Assembly (NCBI RefSeq): GCF_013359725.1
Contig: NZ_JABFMW010000001.1
Location: 248,001-312,000 of the forward strand
Reading direction: 5' to 3'
Source: Pseudarthrobacter sp. C4D7
GTDB lineage: Bacteria > Actinomycetota > Actinomycetes > Actinomycetales > Micrococcaceae
DNA: 64,000 nucleotides
The notes under the pieces are model-generated. The model did no database searches, was not told where the DNA came from, and saw only the letters and a program-made list of their open reading frames with translations. The translations under genes and the position numbers were made by a program. This document shows, one piece after another, positions 63,841-64,000 of the stretch (the stretch's first letter is position 1; every line of letters starts with the position of its first letter).

Positions 63841-64000
63841 GCACGCCCCAAGAGCTGCCCGCCAACTGGGAAAAGACCTTCACGGCGACGACGGCGGAAC
63901 AGACCCACGCGTTCGGCGCCCGGCTGGCGGAGGTGCTGCAGGCCGGGGACCTGCTGGTGCTGTCCGGCGAGCTGGGTGCCGGGAAAACCACCTTCACCCA
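63837..64000 (+). CDS. tsaE: tRNA N6-threonylcarbamoyladenosine ATPase TsaE (partial)
   Basis: The frame starts at ATG 63837, overlapping the alr stop, and is cut by the window end after 54 codons. It shows AEQTHAFGARLAEVLQAGDL and the Walker A GELGAGKTTFT, typical of TsaE, which works with TsaB and TsaD in t6A synthesis. tsaB and tsaD probably follow outside the window. Confidence 0.9.
   Translation, partial: MSTPQELPANWEKTFTATTAEQTHAFGARLAEVLQAGDLLVLSGELGAGKTTFT

Overview
The window looks like a high-GC actinobacterial chromosome, most likely Arthrobacter/Pseudarthrobacter or a close Micrococcaceae relative. This rests on several things: long Arg/Gly- or Ala/Glu-rich extensions on ribosomal proteins S5, S9 and L17; mycothiol biosynthesis (MshA plus inositol-phosphate synthase); Gram-positive Tad pilus loci without a secretin; many GTG/TTG starts; and many start codons that appear to be leaderless. 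The genus is an inference from gene content, not a database result.

Layout. 1-4476: the end of the spc ribosomal operon (rplR', rpsE, rpmD, rplO), a strong terminator, then secY-adk-map. 4562-7855 (minus): a sugar-type ABC importer (two permeases and a lipoprotein binding protein, no ATPase), divergent from a P1-family peptidase. 9242-13368: infA-rpmJ-rpsM-rpsK-rpoA-rplQ, then truA, whose first codons contain the rplQ terminator. 13380-16560: a histidine kinase with a probable 5' frameshift, a divergent OmpR-type regulator, and an Hpt-like protein that lacks the phospho-accepting histidine.

16655-32194 (minus): the most distinctive region, two complete Tad/Flp pilus loci in tandem in the same gene order (flp, tadE, tadG, cpaB, cpaE, tadA, tadB, tadC), with four Flp pilin genes and one shared prepilin peptidase. 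They lie between truA and rplM. 32489-33474: rplM-rpsI. 33577-38634 (minus): a less GC-rich envelope-glycosylation operon of a GT2-GtrA fusion and two tandem GT39 membrane glycosyltransferases.

38819-46778: amino-sugar and cofactor genes (glmM, mscL, an M15 peptidase lipoprotein, coaA, glmS, acpS, nnrE/nnrD). 46848-54254: a tightly overlapping operon glgX-treY-treZ-aldo/keto reductase that turns glycogen into trehalose. 54418-61371: ino1, a nuclease-like pseudogene flanked by two oppositely oriented short tandem-repeat arrays, fhs, mshA and a GH4 glycosidase. 61463-64000: a PfkB sugar kinase, alr and the start of tsaE.

The main unusual signals are the tandem Tad loci with repeats upstream of each; a recurrent leaderless start signature (TANNNT six or seven bases before the start codon) at ten genes; a terminator inside the truA reading frame; the His-less Hpt protein; and the paired repeat arrays around a pseudogene carrying one in-frame stop.
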